Below are positions 25,189 through 33,968 of a stretch of 41,576 nucleotides of DNA, one piece after another (the stretch's first letter is position 1; each line of letters opens with the position of its first letter). The notes below the pieces were generated by a model that saw only the letters and a program-made list of their open reading frames with translations, did not search any database and had not been told where the DNA came from. The translations under genes and the position numbers were made by a program. The DNA comes from CAZMGG01 sp964565715 (GTDB lineage Bacteria; Planctomycetota; UBA1135; UBA2386): contig CAZMGG010000042.1 in assembly GCA_964565715.1 (NCBI GenBank), positions 1 to 41,576 of the forward strand, read 5' to 3'.

Positions 25189-25992
25189 ATGTTCCGACGC
25201 GGGTATCTTGCAGTGGCCGGGATGGGCATCGCAGCGGGAGTGGCTGCTTGGTTGTGGTGGGCGCCCGGGGCAGCCAACGAGCCGCCGCCCCCCCAGGATG
25301 GCTCGTTGGAGTACGAGTCCTCCCGGCTGCGTGAGATCAAGAGCCGGCCCATGTTGGAGGGCCTGGGAGAGTACGACGGCACCGAGCGGCATGGTGCTGC
25401 AGACACCAGACACGCCGAGGTCGCTGCCTCGGACGCGACCCAGGACGCGATGAAGGATCCGGTCTGGCGCGACTATCCCACGATTGGTCTGGATGCTGCC
25501 GAGCTCATGCGCCGCTTCCGAGCTGCTCCTGCCACAATCCGGGCGAGCCAGTTGTTCAGGCATCCTGCCTTGAATGAGAAGGACCGGTACATTTCGGCCC
25601 CATTGCGATACGAGTTGGAATGCGTCCTGGCGGTTGTCCGACCCACGTTGCGTGATCTGGTCTCTGTGAAGTCTGCCGCCATGAAGAAGGAGATGGCCGC
25701 GGCTGTGCGTGACGGGAGAGCCGTGCCTGCTCGGACATTCAGGGATGTCGCCGGTAACCTGGTCATCCTGGAGGGCGAGCACATCCTGATAGAGAATGGC
25801 GTGGCCTTGTCAGCTTCGAGCAAGGACCTTCCGCTGACGACAGAGGTGATCGAGTATCAAGGATTCGTGGGCCTGACGCTGGGCACCTCGGTGTTGCACT
25901 GGTTCATGGTGCACGGGATGCTCGGTGAAGATGGCTACAGGAACAACATGTCTCTTCTGTTCGAGGGAAAGCCAAGCCAAAGGAGCAAATGA
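25189..25992 (+). CDS. Exported or membrane-anchored protein of unknown function
   Basis: 267 residues from ATG 25189, which has GGAGG five bases upstream. The N-terminus MFRRGYLAVAGMGIAAGVAA plus WLWW is a signal peptide or anchor with a twin-Arg but no full Tat motif. A charged linker follows to about residue 85, then an alpha/beta region with DAAELMRRFRAAPATIRASQ, DRYISAPLRYELECVLAVVR and the strands GNLVILEGEHILIENGVAL. No family was recognised. Base composition is less GC-rich than neighbours. Its stop overlaps the start of the 16-Cys protein gene, so the two are probably made together, under the promoter that contains the G13 run. Confidence 0.75.
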   Translation: MFRRGYLAVAGMGIAAGVAAWLWWAPGAANEPPPPQDGSLEYESSRLREIKSRPMLEGLGEYDGTERHGAADTRHAEVAASDATQDAMKDPVWRDYPTIGLDAAELMRRFRAAPATIRASQLFRHPALNEKDRYISAPLRYELECVLAVVRPTLRDLVSVKSAAMKKEMAAAVRDGRAVPARTFRDVAGNLVILEGEHILIENGVALSASSKDLPLTTEVIEYQGFVGLTLGTSVLHWFMVHGMLGEDGYRNNMSLLFEGKPSQRSK

Positions 25993-26471
25993 CGATGCTT
26001 GTCAAGTCTGCTGTCTTTTTCCTGTTTGCCATCAGCGGCTTCTTCGCCACGGGTCAAGTGGAGTCGTACGTCGCAGAAGTCAGCAACTGCACTGCGATTG
26101 GGTGTCACTATGCCACGGTCTTGGGCGGGCAGTGTGGTTGTGCTTCCGTCGAGGTGTATCGCCTGACGAAGGTTGCCGGTGAGTGCGAGTGCTCGGGGTC
26201 GGTCTGTCAGATTGCGCAGAATGGCAACAAGTGTGAGGTGGTCGAAGTCTACACTGTGTCATCGGCCAACCACTGGATCCTCATTGATGGTGAGTGCTTC
26301 TATGAAGTCGGCTATGGCGCGAGTAGTGCCTCGGGCTGCGGTGATCTCGGTGAGGTTGTTGACATCGAGGTGTACGAGGGGCTGTGTGGCGGGTCACTGC
26401 TGTGCAGCTGCACATATCAGGCCAAGTGTTTCACGTGCTCAGAATTCAGCCCGAGCTGTCAGTCGCCATAG
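25989..26471 (+). CDS. Exported cysteine-rich protein with repeated EVY motifs (16 Cys)
   Basis: 160 residues from ATG 25989, which overlaps the preceding stop (ATGA). AGGAG at 25981-25985 is three bases from this ATG but nine from ATG 25995, so the latter may be used. The signal peptide (LVKSAVFFLFAISGFFATGQ) leaves about 140 residues with 16 cysteines. Three internal units can be seen around the repeated E-V-Y: CASVEVYRLTKVAGECEC, EVVEVYTVSSANHWILIDGE with a Cys after it, and VVDIEVYEGLCGGSLLCSC. It has no recognised family. Like the 12-Cys protein at 14077-14493 it has an even number of cysteines, ends close to a C-x-C, and lies in a lower-GC patch. A disulphide-stabilised secreted or surface protein is inferred. 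Confidence 0.78.
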   Translation: MTMLVKSAVFFLFAISGFFATGQVESYVAEVSNCTAIGCHYATVLGGQCGCASVEVYRLTKVAGECECSGSVCQIAQNGNKCEVVEVYTVSSANHWILIDGECFYEVGYGASSASGCGDLGEVVDIEVYEGLCGGSLLCSCTYQAKCFTCSEFSPSCQSP

Positions 26472-26557
26472 ACGTTGTGTGCGCATCATCCGACCGATGC
26501 CGGCACCGAGGCGACCGAGCGGGCGCCGTTCGCCGACCTGAACTGTGGAACTTGGCC

Positions 26558-27112
26558 CTAGTCCTTGGCCGGACCGAGCAGCTGCCGGAAGCGCTCGTCG
26601 TCCTGCAGCGAGTCCAGGTCCGGTTCGCCCCGGGCGAGGTCGCGGAACTGCGGGTCGATGCCGCAGGCCACCGAGACCTCGTCCAGCGCGCGCTCGCGCT
26701 CGCCGGACAGGGCGAGGTAGCAGCCCAGGTTGAAGTGGCCGATCGCCGAGCGCGGCACCTTCTGCACCAGCCGTTCCATGCAGGCGATCGCGCCGGGCAG
26801 GTCGGCGATGCGCTTCTTGCACCAGGCCTCGGTCAGCTCGATCCACTCGGCGTCGTGCTTGAGCTGGCGCAGTTCGGCGAGGTCGGCCAGCGCCGCCGGA
26901 TACTGCCGCTGCTCGATCAGGGCGCGGATGCGAAAGGCGAGGCCGGCGGAGCGGCCCTTCGGATCGGCCAGCAGCGGCGCCACGCGCTCGAGCGCCTTGT
27001 CGGGGCAGCGCAGGTCGAGCCAGCCATCGATCTCGAGCGCCAGGCGTTGCAGGGAAGCAGGGACGGGGATCACGCGACGCGGCAGTTTCCCGCGCCGTGG
27101 TTCGCGCCGCAA
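26558..27112 (-). CDS. TPR-like repeat protein
   Basis: 184 residues if the TTG at 27112 is used; GTG 27073 (VIPVPASLQ) is an equally plausible start, and neither has a clear ribosome site. Helical pairs resemble tetratricopeptide repeats: ALEIDGWLDLRCPDKALERV, LAFRIRALIEQRQYPAALAD, WIELTEAWCKKRIADLPGAI and AIGHFNLGCYLALSGERERA with the typical G-x-Y and A positions. The closing DLDSLQDDERFRQLLG is common at the end of TPR_11-like proteins. There is no signal peptide, so it is probably cytoplasmic, with a protein-binding role. It is the last gene of the minus-strand run from 31842, 10 bp after the aldolase-like gene. Confidence 0.82.
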   Translation of the reverse strand: MRREPRRGKLPRRVIPVPASLQRLALEIDGWLDLRCPDKALERVAPLLADPKGRSAGLAFRIRALIEQRQYPAALADLAELRQLKHDAEWIELTEAWCKKRIADLPGAIACMERLVQKVPRSAIGHFNLGCYLALSGERERALDEVSVACGIDPQFRDLARGEPDLDSLQDDERFRQLLGPAKD

Positions 27113-27122
27113 CGGGGGTGGT

Positions 27123-28217
27123 CTAGGAGCGGACGCAGGTCTCGTGACCGCGGGCTGTGACCGGCACGATCGACACGACCTCGTCGGGGCCTTCCAGCAG
27201 TGCCGCCTCGTCGGCGAGGTTGACCGTCGGACACACGTGCGCCGGGATCAGGCGCAGCAGCGCGCCGAGCGGCGGCGCCTCGCCGGACTCCACCAGCAGC
27301 GGCAGGTGTTCCTCGCTCGGGCGCAGCGCGCGCAGCCCGGCCATTCCCTCGACGGTGGCGCAGGGATCGCCGCACGCCGCATCCAGGGCCTTGCTGCCGG
27401 CGTCCAGCGTGACGCGGTCGGCCGCCGGCCGGCTGACGACCCGGGCCTGCACCGTCACCGCCGCCTGGAAGCCCGGGATGCCCAGCGCCTCGCTGCGCCC
27501 ATCCCAGTAGACGACGGTGCCCGGACTGACGCAGTGGTCGACGGTGCGGAACGGTTCGTAGGCGAGCGCCATCGGGAAGGTCGGCGTGCCGCTGGTGATC
27601 AGCTCGTGCGGCCGGTCGATGGTGCGCGACAGGGCCAGCAGGTCGGCGTAGAGCCCGCGGCAGGCGGCGACGCGGTCGTTGGGGTTCGGCTGGTACAGAT
27701 GGCCGTCGTAGAAGTGCAGGCCGCGCAGGTCCGGGCCGGCGGCCGCCAGCACCGCCTGCACGCGGCTGCGGTCGGCGATGGGGATGCCGGTGCGGTGGTA
27801 GCCGGGATCCAGGTCGACGAACACGCCGAAGCCGCGGCGCCGCAGCTCGGCGGTGTGGGCCGGGTCCTCGCTCAGCATCGCGAAGCGATGCGGCCGGTGG
27901 GCCTTGGCCAGGGCCGCGAAGCGGTCCAGGTTGCTGCCGTGCTGCGCCATCGCCACCAGCACGTCGACCGGCTCGTCGCAGACCCGCAGCAGCACCTCCA
28001 GTTCGCGGGTGGTGGCGACCTTGAACTTGCGCACGCCGGCGGCGAACACCTCGCGCAACACCTCGGTCACCTTGGCGGTCTTCACGTGCGGCCGCCAGCG
28101 GCCGAGGTCCGTGCCCAGCAGCTCCCGCATGCGGCGGAGGTTGTGGCGCACGAGATCGAGGCGGATCAGGAGGGTCGGCGTCTGCAGCTCCGACGGGCGG
28201 CGCGGGGGGGCGGGCAT
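27123..28217 (-). CDS. D-threonine aldolase / D-serine dehydratase-like PLP enzyme (DSD1 family)
   Basis: 364 residues. The alanine-racemase-type TIM barrel begins ELQTPTLLIRLDLVRHNLRR; the PLP-binding Lys is in WRPHVKTAKVTEV. GVFVDLDPGYHRTGI and GLHFYDGHLYQ are conserved barrel strands, and LITSGTPTFP binds the phosphate. The C-terminal domain has the metal-binding H-x-C in RLIPAHVCPTVNLADEAALL. Family enzymes cleave D-threonine to glycine and acetaldehyde or dehydrate D-serine using PLP and a divalent metal. Which of these applies cannot be told from the sequence. It lies 40 bp downstream of the hydrolase gene, in the same direction. Confidence 0.9.
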   Translation of the reverse strand: MPAPPRRPSELQTPTLLIRLDLVRHNLRRMRELLGTDLGRWRPHVKTAKVTEVLREVFAAGVRKFKVATTRELEVLLRVCDEPVDVLVAMAQHGSNLDRFAALAKAHRPHRFAMLSEDPAHTAELRRRGFGVFVDLDPGYHRTGIPIADRSRVQAVLAAAGPDLRGLHFYDGHLYQPNPNDRVAACRGLYADLLALSRTIDRPHELITSGTPTFPMALAYEPFRTVDHCVSPGTVVYWDGRSEALGIPGFQAAVTVQARVVSRPAADRVTLDAGSKALDAACGDPCATVEGMAGLRALRPSEEHLPLLVESGEAPPLGALLRLIPAHVCPTVNLADEAALLEGPDEVVSIVPVTARGHETCVRS

Positions 28218-28257
28218 CGACGGAGAGGATAGCGGCGGTCGGCGCCGTTCCCGCGGC

Positions 28258-28959
28258 TCAGCCGAGCAGGCGGTCCATGCGGCGGAGGATCTCGGCGATC
28301 GGCTGGTTGAGGCGATGGTCGCCGTCGGGCACGATCCAGAGCTCCTTGCGGGGCGCGGCGAGGCCGGCGAAGAGACCCTCGCTCAGGGTCGGGGGCACCA
28401 CGTCGTCGCGGGCGCCGTGCACGACCAGCGTCGGCGCCGTGATGCGGCCCGGCAGGGCCGCCTCGTCCAGCCGGATCGCGTCGGCCAGCACGCGGGGATC
28501 GACGGTGAAGTGCGCCTCGCCGGCGCGCAGCCGGCCATCCCGGTCGAGGCGGCGTTCCATGCGCTGGAGGAAGCCGAGCGCAGGCGCCAGGAGGACGAGG
28601 CCGGCGACCAGGTCGGGGCGGCGGGTGGCGGTGAAGGCGGCGACCAGGCCGCCGAGGCTGGAGCCGAACAGGATCGCCCGGCCGGTGAGACCCAGCATGC
28701 GCTCGGCGTCGGCGATCAGTTCGCTGATGGTGGCGTGGCCGATCCGGCCGCCGGACTCGCCGTGGCCGCGGAAGTCGAAGCGGGCGAACGCCCGGCCGCG
28801 GGCGGCGGCGTGCCGGCGCAGGGCCTCGCTCTTCTCGCCCTGCCGCACCGAGCCGAGCCCGTGCAGGAACAGGTAGGCGGGCCCGTCACCGTCGTGCTGG
28901 TCGTAGCGGACCCGCAGGCCCGGCTCGGGCTCCAGGTCGCCGCTGCGGAACGGGGTCAC
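28258..28959 (-). CDS. Alpha/beta hydrolase
   Basis: 233 residues from GTG 28959, 8 bp after the greA stop; the frame is open farther upstream but overlaps greA. Core motifs: AYLFLHGLGSVRQGEK (oxyanion loop HGLG), FARFDFRGHGESGG, the nucleophile elbow ILFGSSLGGLVA (Ser in G-S-S-L-G), the acid APTLVVHGARDDVVPP (Asp) and the base VPDGDHRLN (His). A complete catalytic triad is thus present. The fold covers esterases, thioesterases and peptidases; YbfF/YqiA-like esterase is a fair guess. No signal peptide, so cytoplasmic. Confidence 0.88.
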   Translation of the reverse strand: MTPFRSGDLEPEPGLRVRYDQHDGDGPAYLFLHGLGSVRQGEKSEALRRHAAARGRAFARFDFRGHGESGGRIGHATISELIADAERMLGLTGRAILFGSSLGGLVAAFTATRRPDLVAGLVLLAPALGFLQRMERRLDRDGRLRAGEAHFTVDPRVLADAIRLDEAALPGRITAPTLVVHGARDDVVPPTLSEGLFAGLAAPRKELWIVPDGDHRLNQPIAEILRRMDRLLG

Positions 28960-28967
28960 GCGCCGGG

Positions 28968-31148
28968 CTACAGCACGCGCTCGATGGTCTCGATCCGCAC
29001 CGGCAGCGGGCCGCCCGACGACGGGATCTGGACCTCCTCGCCGATCGCGTGGCCGAGCAGCTTCTGCGCCAGGGGCGCGCGGTAGTTGATGGTGTGGTCG
29101 TCGAGCGAGTCCCAGGGGCCGAGGATGGTCAGGTGGCGGCGGTTGCCGGTGTCCACCTCGACGAAGCCGACCTTCACGCCGGGCGCGACGACGCCCTCGG
29201 GCAGCTCCTGGTCCTCGATCAGGCGGGCGGCCTTGATCTCCTTGTCCATGATCGTCGCCCGCGAGGTCAGGTTGCGCTGCTCCTCCTGGGCGGACTCCCA
29301 CTCGCTGTTCTCGCTCAGGTCGCCCAGCGACGCGGCGTCGCCGATCGCCTTCGAGTTGGCGGGGATCTTCTCCTCCACCAGCACGCGGTAGAGCTCCTTG
29401 ACGTTCTTCAGGCCCTCGCGGCTGGTGTAGATCACCTCGTCGCGCTCCCAGTAGGGCTTCTCGGGCTTGGCGGTCAGCTCCGGGTGGCGGCGGGCGACGA
29501 CGCGCAGCACGGTGTCGATGATCTCCTGGGGGAACTCCTCGCCGCCGCGCTCGGTGATGCCGAGGTAGGTGGCGAGATCGTCCTTCTCGATGTCCTCCAT
29601 CGCCCGGTTGAGGAAGCCGCGCTTGCCGGCGAGCAGGCTGGCGACGCGGCTGAGCAGGCGGCCGTGGGTGTTGTTGCCGCGCTTGTCGGCGGTCAGCACC
29701 CGCGCCAGGTGCAGGCTGACGCGGCCCACCGACACCGGATCGGGGGCGCCGGCCTGGTCGGCGAAGGCGCCGTCGGCGTAGAGCCGGCACAGCAGGTAGG
29801 TCATCAGCGGGAAGCGGCGCGGGTACGGCGCGACCTTCTCCCAGGCGTCCAGCAGGCGCGGCTGCAGGCCGTGCTCGCCGAGCAGGTGGACCACCGACTC
29901 CAGCACCGAGTCGGGGAAGTCGAGCAGGCTGGCGATCACCGTCTCGGCCCAGCCCTCGCCGAGGGTCTCCGGCAGCAGGCGCACGGCGCGCTCCTTCGAC
30001 TGCTGGGTGGCGATCTGGTCGAGGGCCTGGGGCTGCAGGGCGCCGTTCTCGTCGACGATCAGGGCGCGCAGCTCGTCGCAGTGCGAGGCGGGCGGCGTGC
30101 GGCCGTTCTCCTCCAGCAGCAGGATGCAGTCGAGCAGGTGGGCGTGGGCCACGTCCTTCTTCTCGATCGCGTTCTTGACCACCTCCTCGGCCAGGTCGAG
30201 CACCTGGGCCTGCACGTCGGGGTCCTCGCTGCGGGCGAGGTAGTCGCGCAGGACGCCGACCCGTTCGCCCAGGTTGAGGGCGTGGCGAAGGGCGGTGTTG
30301 GCCTCCTCGGCGATGCCGACCGGCTTGTCGCGCAGCACGAAGACCGGCCGCGTCGGCGTGCCCTCGACCTTCAGCCAGGGGTCCTTGGTGGCCGCCGACT
30401 TGGCCCGCTTCCAGAAGCTCGCCCACTGCTTCTCCGGCAGCACCGGCCCGCACAGCTCCTGCTTGAGCTGGGTGCTGGTGATCGTGCCGCGATACATCTT
30501 CGCGGCCTTGCGGATCAGGTGCGACGGCTCGTTCTCGGCCATCGCCGCCAGGGCGTCGGGCTGCAGCAGGCGCATGGCCCGGAGGTCGTCGGCGTCGAGC
30601 GGCTTGAAGGTGTCGAGCACGGTCTGCAGCGGGAACTCGCCGCGCCGGCCCGTGGCGAACACCACCGTGACCTCGCAGTCGGCGGCGGTGAAGCCCTCCA
30701 CCACGCCCTCGCCCCAGCCCGCGGCGTGGTAGACCGCGTGGCGCGGCGTGAAGCGGCGCAGGCGGTCGAACTCGAGCAGGGTGGCGGAGTCGGTGGCCGC
30801 CGCCAGGCCCGAACGCTCGGCCAGCACGTCGAACCAGGCCTCGCCGGCGAAGCTCTGCTTCATCAGCTCGGCGAGCTGCGCCACCAGGGCGTCGCTGTGG
30901 GCGCCGCGGCGCAGCAGCGCCAGGGCCAGGTCGATCGCCGCCGGCTGCAGCCGGTTCGAGCTCAGCGCCTCGACCATCGTCGTGCACAGGCTGAGCGCCT
31001 TGCCGACCATGTCCTTGCCGCACAGCGCCTCCACCGTGGCGCGATATCGCGGCAGGTCTTCCGCCCGGGGGGCCTTGGCGGCCGCCGACCAGGCCTGCTC
31101 CAGGGTTTCGAGTTGCAGGGAACGCGCGAGGTGGAGGAGGTCTTGCAC
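28968..31148 (-). CDS. greA: Transcript cleavage factor GreA with large N-terminal extension
   Basis: 726 residues. The last 160 or so are GreA: a coiled coil with the acidic tip GDLSENSEWESAQEEQ (the catalytic Asp and Glu kept), followed by the FKBP-like domain (GVKVGFVEVDTGNRRHLTIL, QKLLGHAIGEEVQIP). GreA rescues backtracked RNA polymerase by stimulating RNA cleavage. About 570 residues precede it: helical repeats at 1-115, a small beta module around 135-175 (YHAAGWGEGVVEGFTAADCE), and a long helical part. Similar long forms are known in spirochaetes and some Planctomycetota-related bacteria, against 158 residues in E. coli. The extension's job is not established; contact with polymerase or ribosome is possible. 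Confidence 0.92.
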   Translation of the reverse strand: MQDLLHLARSLQLETLEQAWSAAAKAPRAEDLPRYRATVEALCGKDMVGKALSLCTTMVEALSSNRLQPAAIDLALALLRRGAHSDALVAQLAELMKQSFAGEAWFDVLAERSGLAAATDSATLLEFDRLRRFTPRHAVYHAAGWGEGVVEGFTAADCEVTVVFATGRRGEFPLQTVLDTFKPLDADDLRAMRLLQPDALAAMAENEPSHLIRKAAKMYRGTITSTQLKQELCGPVLPEKQWASFWKRAKSAATKDPWLKVEGTPTRPVFVLRDKPVGIAEEANTALRHALNLGERVGVLRDYLARSEDPDVQAQVLDLAEEVVKNAIEKKDVAHAHLLDCILLLEENGRTPPASHCDELRALIVDENGALQPQALDQIATQQSKERAVRLLPETLGEGWAETVIASLLDFPDSVLESVVHLLGEHGLQPRLLDAWEKVAPYPRRFPLMTYLLCRLYADGAFADQAGAPDPVSVGRVSLHLARVLTADKRGNNTHGRLLSRVASLLAGKRGFLNRAMEDIEKDDLATYLGITERGGEEFPQEIIDTVLRVVARRHPELTAKPEKPYWERDEVIYTSREGLKNVKELYRVLVEEKIPANSKAIGDAASLGDLSENSEWESAQEEQRNLTSRATIMDKEIKAARLIEDQELPEGVVAPGVKVGFVEVDTGNRRHLTILGPWDSLDDHTINYRAPLAQKLLGHAIGEEVQIPSSGGPLPVRIETIERVL

Positions 31149-31257
31149 AGGTGGAGGCTGGGGTCCCAGGGGGGTCCGAGAGCGAAAAGGGCGGACGAGG
31201 ATAGCGGCCCGCCCCCTCCGGAGCCAGGGTCCAGCGTGGTCCCTCGCCCCCCCGCCG

Positions 31258-31842
31258 CTACTCCGCCAGCCGGCTGATCAGGGCGTGCACCGCGGTGGTG
31301 CTGCAGGCCTCGTCGTAGGTGGCCAGGGCCACGTCGTCGAGGACCTCCTCCGAGGCCACCATGATCACGTAGAACTCCTGGCCATACTGGGCCCGGAAGG
31401 CCTCGACCTTCTTCAGCGACGGGCTGTCGGCGTGTTCGGCCGCCTCGACCACCACGCTCTTGCCCTCGCGGCCCCGACCCCGCAGCACGACCATCGGCGC
31501 GTAGGCGCCGACCTGCTTCTCGCCCAGGCGGACCTCGAAGCGGCGCGGCGCATGGCTGTGGGCCACGCCGGCGTTGGACAGCCGATCGCACAGGTTCTGC
31601 TCGAGCCGGCTGCCGAGCACGCGACCACCGCAGCGGCCGAAGCCGGCGCCGCCGCCGGCGCCCACCGCCATCAGCTTGTCGTCGTCGTCGATCACCGAGG
31701 TCAGCCGGGACGGCCGGGCCAGGGTGGCGGTGGCGGTCTTGACGGTCGGCTTGGGAGCGGTCTTGCCGGGGTTCTTGCCGGAACTGCCCGTGGTCTTGGC
31801 CTTGGGCTTCTTGCCGGACTTGGATGGGGTCTTGGATGCCAT
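31258..31842 (-). CDS. Conserved hypothetical protein with Lys-rich tail, possible PD-(D/E)XK-like fold
   Basis: 194 residues from ATG 31842 (MASKTPSKSGKKPKAK); ATG 31875 would add 11. The first 45 residues are basic and low in complexity, like a nucleic-acid-binding tail. The remainder contains RLEQNLCDRLSNAGVAHSHA, FEVRLGEKQVGAYAPMVVLR and GKSVVVEAAEH, followed by VEAFRAQYGQEFYVIMVASE. The order 'helix, strand, YxPMVV, VVVE' resembles restriction-endonuclease-like domains, but the Asp/Lys expected in the active site are not evident. It lies 109 bp upstream of greA on the same strand. Function unknown. Confidence 0.68.
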   Translation of the reverse strand: MASKTPSKSGKKPKAKTTGSSGKNPGKTAPKPTVKTATATLARPSRLTSVIDDDDKLMAVGAGGGAGFGRCGGRVLGSRLEQNLCDRLSNAGVAHSHAPRRFEVRLGEKQVGAYAPMVVLRGRGREGKSVVVEAAEHADSPSLKKVEAFRAQYGQEFYVIMVASEEVLDDVALATYDEACSTTAVHALISRLAE

Positions 31843-32078
31843 GGGAACAGGGGCGGGGCGCAGGCTGGGCGCCATCGTGGCGAGCCGGCGGGTGCGACGA
31901 GGTGAGCAGCAACTCCGCCCGGCTCTGGGTCTTGGGTTGGATCCCCCTCCGGGGGGTGTGAAGGAAGCGATCCTAGCGACCGCCGCCCGGTGCGAAAGGG
32001 GGGCAGGGTCCGCTGCGGAAGCTCCGCCAGCCTGCGCAATTGCAAGGGACCGTGGCCGGGGCCAGACTGCTGCCCGTC

Positions 32079-32594
32079 ATGTCCGCCCGCCCCATCGTCA
32101 CCCGCCCCCTCGCCGTGTTCCTGGTGGCGGTCGGCGTCGTGGTCGGGGTTTGCGCCCTCCCGCGCCTGCTCGGCGCCGACTGGCAGGCCAGCGTGCAGCG
32201 GCTCGCCGACGGCGACCTCGAGGGCTTCGAACGCAAGCACTTGTGGCAGCAGGTGCAGGAAGCCGGCGACGCAGCCCCGGCGGCGGACCGGATGCGCGTG
32301 CTGGCGGGCGCCATGGCGGCCGTGTGCCGGGGGGACGAGGCCGCCTACGGCCGGCTCACGGCCCGGCTGGGGCCAGGATCCGTCCCGATCGGAGTCGATG
32401 ACGGTCCGGCGCTCGAAACGGCTGCGCTCGGCGAGCCGATGCTGGTCCTCTACCTGGGCGGCTGGCTGGCCGAGGCGCGCGGCGACCGGGCCGCGGCCGG
32501 CCTCGCCTACCGGCAGGTAGCGGCCGGCGCCGGGGCCTGGGGCCTGCCGTTCCTGGCCTCGCTGGCGCAGCAGGCGCTCGGTCGCATCGGCTGA
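32079..32594 (+). CDS. Small membrane-anchored hypothetical protein
   Basis: 171 residues from ATG 32079; ATG 32040 is also in frame. A single N-terminal helix (PLAVFLVAVGVVVGVCALP, about residues 10-28) anchors an Ala-rich helical domain. The helices around LADGDLEGFERKHLWQQV, DRMRVLAGAMAAVCRGDEAA and EPMLVLYLGGWLAEARGDRA look TPR-like. It is transcribed towards the PilT-like pair, 85 bp upstream of it, and diverges from the hypothetical at 31258-31842. Function unknown. Confidence 0.65.
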   Translation: MSARPIVTRPLAVFLVAVGVVVGVCALPRLLGADWQASVQRLADGDLEGFERKHLWQQVQEAGDAAPAADRMRVLAGAMAAVCRGDEAAYGRLTARLGPGSVPIGVDDGPALETAALGEPMLVLYLGGWLAEARGDRAAAGLAYRQVAAGAGAWGLPFLASLAQQALGRIG

Positions 32595-32679
32595 TCCACG
32601 CCGGTTCCGCTCAAGGCCCTGCGGGCCCCGCGCCGATCCCAGCCGTGACGCACCCCGACCGGGTGCGGTCGGCGAAATC

Positions 32680-33960
32680 ATGGACGACACCCGGCTGGGA
32701 ACCATCCTGCTGGAGAGCAGGGTCATCGCGGAGAGCGACCTCGAGAAGTGCCTGCAGATCCAGGCCCTGACCGGCGGCATGCGGCCGATCGGCCAGATCC
32801 TGGTGGAGCAGGGCCTGCTCGACCAGGCCACCCTCGAGCAGTTGCTCGAACTGCAGGAGAGCCGCCAGCGGCAGCGCCAGGCCACCGCCGAGCTGCCGCC
32901 GGGCAGCGACTTCCTGCGGGCGGCGGCGCAGGCCGGCGCCAACGAACTGGTGATCAGCGAGGGCCGGCCGCCGGCCATGCGGGTGGCGGCCGAATGGCGC
33001 AGCCTCGGCAGCGAGCCGCTGGCGGGGCCGGAGGTCTGGGACTTCGTGCGCTCCGAGATGGGCACCGAGGTGCTGGAGGACCTGGCCGATCGCCGGCACG
33101 TCAGCCGTGACTTCCTGCGGCCCGGCGTCGGCCGGGGCCGGATCACCGCCTTCCGCCAGTTCGACGGCGTCGCGGTGGTGGCGCGGCTGCATCCCGAACA
33201 GGTGCGGACGCCTGGCGAAGCCGGCCTGCCGCCGTCGGTGGTGGAACAGGTCCGCGCCGAGCGCGGGCTGGTGCTGCTGGTGGGGGAACGGGGCGGCGGC
33301 CTCACCGAGGCGTTCGCCGCCCTGCTGCACGAGGCCGCCCGCGATCCGTCGCGCTACGTGCTGTTGCTCGACGACAACCTCGAGTATCCGCTGCCCCAGG
33401 GCGGCGCCCTGGTCGTGCGGCGCCGGATCGGCGAGCACGTCGCCGACTACCCGACCGGGCTGCGCACGGCGGTGCGCGAGGACCCCGACGTGGTGTTCGT
33501 CGGCGACATCGGCCAGCCCGAGGCGTTCGACCTCGCCCTGCGCGCCGCCGAGGGCGGCCGGCTGGTGGTGGCGTGCCTGCGGGCGCCCGGCGTGGTCGGC
33601 GCCCTGCAGCGCGCCCTCAACCTGTATCCGAGCTACGACGTGCCGCGGGTCCGCACGACCCTGGCGTCGGTGCTCCGCTGCGTCCTGGTGAAGCACCTGC
33701 TGCCCGATCAGGCGCGGCAGGGCCAGGTGACGGCCACCGAGCTGCTGGTGGTGGACGAGCCGGTGCGCGACGTGATCCGCGGCGGCGACCTGCCGAACCT
33801 CAACCTGCTGATGCGGATGGAGAACTCGCGGTGCGGCCATTCCCTGGACCGGAGCCTGCTGGGGCTCCTGCAGCAGGGGAAGGTGCGCTTCGAAGAGGTG
33901 TTCGGCCGCGCCGAGGAGAAGGCGTGGATCCTGGAGCGCGTGCGCGGCAACAAGCAGTAG
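32680..33960 (+). CDS. PilT/PilB-like protein with degenerate P-loop
   Basis: 426 residues. Residues 1-60 are a MshEN/GspE N-terminal-type domain (LGTILLESRVIAESDLEKCL, IGQILVEQGLLDQATLEQLL). The rest follows the secretion-ATPase plan, but the Walker A position reads VGERGGGLTEAF (residues 201-212), with Leu where the Lys should be. The Walker B region is EDPDVVFVGDIGQPEAFDLA, and the following AAEGGRLVVACLRA lacks the family's His box. It is unlikely to hydrolyse ATP and may be a regulatory or structural subunit of the motor. The gene ends 8 bp before a second PilT-like gene that keeps its P-loop, suggesting a mixed hexamer or a PilT/PilU-like pair. Confidence 0.85.
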   Translation: MDDTRLGTILLESRVIAESDLEKCLQIQALTGGMRPIGQILVEQGLLDQATLEQLLELQESRQRQRQATAELPPGSDFLRAAAQAGANELVISEGRPPAMRVAAEWRSLGSEPLAGPEVWDFVRSEMGTEVLEDLADRRHVSRDFLRPGVGRGRITAFRQFDGVAVVARLHPEQVRTPGEAGLPPSVVEQVRAERGLVLLVGERGGGLTEAFAALLHEAARDPSRYVLLLDDNLEYPLPQGGALVVRRRIGEHVADYPTGLRTAVREDPDVVFVGDIGQPEAFDLALRAAEGGRLVVACLRAPGVVGALQRALNLYPSYDVPRVRTTLASVLRCVLVKHLLPDQARQGQVTATELLVVDEPVRDVIRGGDLPNLNLLMRMENSRCGHSLDRSLLGLLQQGKVRFEEVFGRAEEKAWILERVRGNKQ

Positions 33961-33968
33961 AGGCGATC

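Noticed and set aside
29049..31277. A 742-codon plus-strand frame opposite greA
   Set aside because: Composition-driven shadow of the greA fusion; no motif and no ribosome site.
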